Assembly (NCBI GenBank): GCA_025356795.1
Contig: JANXRR010000122.1
Span: 1-8,753 of the forward strand
DNA length: 8,753 nt
Direction of reading: 5' to 3'
From: Bacteroidia bacterium
Lineage (GTDB): Bacteria; Bacteroidota; Bacteroidia; Cytophagales; Cyclobacteriaceae
Both the position numbers and the translations under genes were made by a program. The notes under the pieces were generated by a model that was not told the DNA's origin, ran no database searches, and saw only the letters and a list, made by a program, of their open reading frames with translations. Shown here in pieces: positions 7,104 through 8,753 of the stretch. Within the stretch, counting starts at the first letter, position 1. Every line of letters starts with the position of its first letter.

Positions 7104-7904
7104 TTAATTATTTATAAAATCTTTTATGGCTTGTATGGTTTTATTGGGCTCGCTTAAATGGGGGCAATGCCCTGTTGCCTCCATCAGGTGATAACAACTA
7201 TTTTTTATGTGCCTATGCAAATATTCACCAACTTGCTGAGGCGCAATACTATCTTGGCTGCATTGAATAATAAGCGTCTCTGTATTTAATTTTTTAACGT
7301 CAGCTCGGTCATCACTTAAAAATGTTACCCTTGCAAAATGTTTGGCTATCGATGGATTATTTCTACAAAAACTATTGGTCAATTCTTCAGTCAATTCTGG
7401 TTTATGTGGGTTTCCCATAATTAGAGGAGCCATTGCACTAGACCAACCTAAATAGTTGGCATCTAAATTTTGTAATAATTCGTCTATATCTTCTTTAGTA
7501 AATCCACCCGTATAATCTGTGTCATTAAGATAACGCGGTGACGGTGTTACCATTACCATTTTTTTAAAGAGGTGCGGCATTTTGACAGCCGCTTTTGCTC
7601 CAATCATGGCGCTTACCGAATGCCCCACAAACACTATGTTTTCTAATTCTAGAAGCTGGCATACTTCAATAATATCATCGGCATAACCTTTCAACGAATC
7701 ATACTTTATAAAATCGTAATAGCGTATGTCTGATTGCCCCGAACCAACAAGGTCAATCAGGATAATCTGGTAGTTCTGTTCGAATGCGGGTGTGATAAAG
7801 CGCCACATATGCTGATCGCACCCAAAGCCATGAACAAACATGATTGTATCGGTACCTTCGCCACTTACCTTTACATTATTTCTTTTCAATGTTTCAATTC
7901 TCAT
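7104..7904 (-). CDS. rsbQ: RsbQ-like alpha/beta hydrolase, sensory partner of the PAS kinase
   Basis: A 266-residue alpha/beta hydrolase very close in length and sequence to B. subtilis RsbQ (269 residues). Shared features as I recall RsbQ are RNNVKVSGEG near the start, HGFGCDQ (25-31), DLVGSGQSD (51-59), GHSVSA (94-99), PSPRYLND (121-128), YLGW (151-154), CSQDSIAP (215-222) and GHCPHLSEP (245-253). The triad is Ser96-Asp218-His246, nearly the numbering of RsbQ (Ser96-Asp219-His247). RsbQ is needed to activate RsbP in energy stress and belongs to the fold group of the plant receptors D14 and KAI2; its natural ligand is unknown. I chose ATG 7904 over the in-frame TTG at 7910 because it aligns the N-terminus with RsbQ to within about one residue. 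The gene is first in a two-gene unit with the PAS kinase, the same order as rsbQ-rsbP. No sigma-B system is expected in Bacteroidota, so the symbol denotes homology only. Confidence 0.92.
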   Translation of the reverse strand: MRIETLKRNNVKVSGEGTDTIMFVHGFGCDQHMWRFITPAFEQNYQIILIDLVGSGQSDIRYYDFIKYDSLKGYADDIIEVCQLLELENIVFVGHSVSAMIGAKAAVKMPHLFKKMVMVTPSPRYLNDTDYTGGFTKEDIDELLQNLDANYLGWSSAMAPLIMGNPHKPELTEELTNSFCRNNPSIAKHFARVTFLSDDRADVKKLNTETLIIQCSQDSIAPQQVGEYLHRHIKNSCYHLMEATGHCPHLSEPNKTIQAIKDFINN

Positions 7905-8153
7905 AAGCAAATAGGGTACACAAAATAGTTGGTGCTGGGGTTAGGCCTGTTGAAACCTACTTAGCAGTAGCGCTATTTCGTAGCATCAGTTAATAGCTAC
8001 TTTTTAACCATGTAGCAAGATAACAGTATTCGATAAGATTAATTGTTAAAAGGATTTCTGCTCTCGGTAAAATACAGAAATATACGTACGTAATACAACT
8101 GATGTTTCTATGGAACTATTAGTATAAATTGCTTCCTTAATGATTCATTATTT
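7905..8153. promoter_or_regulatory. Divergent intergenic region with GTAGC/GCTAC cluster and TACGTACGTA palindrome
   Basis: These 249 bases separate the divergent rsbQ-like and TerB-like genes and must carry both promoters, but I find no convincing TTTG/TAnnTTTG pair for either. GTAGC occurs at 7967-7971, 7980-7984 and 8012-8016 and its complement GCTAC at 7996-8000, giving overlapping alternative inverted repeats; TAGCGCTA (7968-7975) is itself palindromic. CTAC (7957-7960) can also pair with GTAG (7967-7970). A separate 10-bp palindrome TACGTACGTA is at 8083-8092, about 60 bases before the TerB-like start. These could be operator sites or structured leader RNA; no specific regulator can be named. 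Confidence 0.45.
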
Positions 8154-8534
8154 ATGGAAGAAGTAATTAAGAAAAAACTAAACCTGTTGGTTCATTTAGC
8201 TAAAGTTGATGGACAATTTGACTCTTCTGAAAAGGCTGCCCTTATGGAGATGCTAACTATTCACGGAATAACAAAGCTAGACGAAACTGATCAAGAGATT
8301 GACTTAAATGATTTTAAATCATCGCCCTCAAAAGCAGACATTCTCTACTGGGCTTTAAGAATTATTAAAGCAGATGGAATTTTGCATCCTGATGAGTTGG
8401 CTTTTTGCAAAGCCTTGGCAATGAAACTCAATTATAAACCCGAGATTGTGGATCATTTTTCGCATATACAGGTGGGGCTGCTAGAGGAATTTAAAATACA
8501 AGCAAGGCTTTTTTCTTCTTCTTCTTCTGTGTAA
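8154..8534 (+). CDS. Stand-alone TerB-like domain protein
   Basis: A 126-residue soluble, helical protein with the two-fold pattern of TerB-like domains: VDGQFDSSE (18-26) and ADGILHPDE (73-81), each with Asp-Gly followed by an acidic residue that in TerB folds can bind metal. TerB was named for tellurite resistance, but members occur in many envelope and stress contexts, so tellurite resistance should not be assumed. No signal peptide or membrane segment is seen; the protein should be cytosolic. The C-terminus ends in five serines and a valine encoded by a TTC/TCT repeat. It is the only plus-strand gene here, divergent from the rsbQ-like gene (249 bases) and converging on the receiver-like gene (9 bases between stops). 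The N-terminus of the ABC transporter about 3.5 kb away carries a related domain. ATG 8154 gives a natural helix start, without a Shine-Dalgarno sequence. Confidence 0.85.
   Translation: MEEVIKKKLNLLVHLAKVDGQFDSSEKAALMEMLTIHGITKLDETDQEIDLNDFKSSPSKADILYWALRIIKADGILHPDELAFCKALAMKLNYKPEIVDHFSHIQVGLLEEFKIQARLFSSSSSV
8513..8527 (+). repeat. Trinucleotide repeat (TTC)5 in the TerB-like gene
   Basis: Five perfect TTC units lie just before the stop codon and, in the reading frame, give a short serine tract at residues 121-125. Gain or loss of a unit would change the tail length without a frameshift, so this is unlikely to be a phase-variation switch. Confidence 0.7.
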
Positions 8535-8554
8535 CTTTTAATGCTAAAAGGTTT
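8533..8554. terminator. Small bidirectional terminator-like hairpin between convergent genes
   Basis: CTTTTA (8535-8540), loop ATGC and TAAAAG (8545-8550) form a perfect 6-bp stem between the convergent TerB-like and receiver-like genes, and can be lengthened past one bulged G. On the plus strand GTTTTC follows. The stem is weak and AT-rich and overlaps the stop codon of the receiver-like gene, so its strength as a terminator is uncertain; its convergent location supports the call. Confidence 0.45.
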
Positions 8555-8753
8555 TCAGAATAAAATTGAGATCCATTAAATCATTTTCTTCCAAAGGCTT
8601 TTTCATAATTAAATCGATCAACTTCAATACTTCTTGATCAAGTATTTTATCTGCCGCTGGCCCTGTATCCATAAGGCCTATTATTTTGATGCTTGTTCTA
8701 ATGATCAACTCTTTTCTTGTTTTTATAAAATCCAGGTTTTCTTTATTAATTTC
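8544..8753 (-). CDS. C-terminal end of a receiver-like (response regulator or hybrid kinase) protein
   Basis: An open frame enters from the right edge and ends at TAG (8544-8546), giving the last 69 residues. The segment IKIIGLMDTG (22-31 of the visible part) looks like beta-4 of a receiver domain and LIMKKPLEENDL (48-59) like the conserved Lys-Pro turn followed by the last helix. The distance from Thr30 to Lys52 is 22 residues, as between Thr87 and Lys109 of CheY. The chain stops about 16 residues after Lys-Pro, so no output domain follows: it is either a single-domain regulator or a protein with a C-terminal receiver, such as a hybrid kinase. The phospho-acceptor Asp lies outside the window, so a degenerate pseudo-receiver is not excluded. 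It converges on the TerB-like gene. Confidence 0.55.
   Translation of the reverse strand, partial: EINKENLDFIKTRKELIIRTSIKIIGLMDTGPAADKILDQEVLKLIDLIMKKPLEENDLMDLNFILKTF

Noticed and set aside
7905..7910. In-frame TTG start for the rsbQ-like gene, two codons upstream
   Set aside because: The ATG at 7904 aligns better with the RsbQ N-terminus and ATG is preferred to TTG.
8154..8534. Tellurite resistance as the role of the TerB-like gene
   Set aside because: No other ter genes (TerC, TerD, TerZ) are present; the fold alone does not support that function.
1..8753. CRISPR arrays, insertion sequences, tRNA or rRNA genes
   Set aside because: No regularly spaced direct repeats, transposase motifs, terminal inverted repeats or recognisable RNA gene sequences were seen.

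Overview
The window looks like chromosomal DNA from a member of Bacteroidota, probably a Cytophagales-type organism. The evidence is an AT-rich base composition (roughly mid-30s % GC by eye), almost no Shine-Dalgarno sequences before clear start codons, an acidic stretch after a lipobox cysteine, and protein families that I associate with this phylum. The species cannot be named from the sequence. There is no rRNA, tRNA, CRISPR array, insertion sequence or sign of recent transfer.

Left part (1-4694, all on the minus strand, transcribed from right to left): a tight operon of three genes. First is a 1016-residue ABC transporter with a TerB-like N-terminus, an FHA-like segment, an ABCG-type ATPase and an ABC-2 membrane domain that carries a very large loop. 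It is followed after 3 bases by an ElyC/SanA/YdcF-type (DUF218) membrane protein, and after 26 bases by an SGNH/GDSL-type exported enzyme that runs off the left edge. All three point to the cell envelope; the transported substrate is unknown.

Middle (4695-5879): a strong intrinsic terminator (4750-4783) separates that operon from an upstream conserved lipoprotein of unknown function (4803-5696), whose N-terminus resembles a Bacteroidota surface-export signal.

Right-middle (5880-7904, minus strand): the most interesting unit. An alpha/beta hydrolase that is clearly RsbQ-like (catalytic Ser96 in GHSVS, with Asp218 and His246) is followed after 18 bases by a cytosolic protein with an RsbP-type PAS domain. 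That PAS domain is joined to a histidine kinase core instead of the PP2C phosphatase found in Bacillus RsbP. Gene order matches Bacillus rsbQ-rsbP. This looks like the energy-stress sensing module rewired to two-component output, with no adjacent full-length response regulator.

Right edge (7905-8753): a 249-base divergent intergenic region with a cluster of GTAGC/GCTAC inverted elements and a TACGTACGTA palindrome leads into a stand-alone TerB-like gene on the plus strand (8154-8534). Converging on it is the 3' end of a minus-strand gene that ends in a receiver-like domain (8544-8753), a possible but unproven phosphorylation partner for the kinase.
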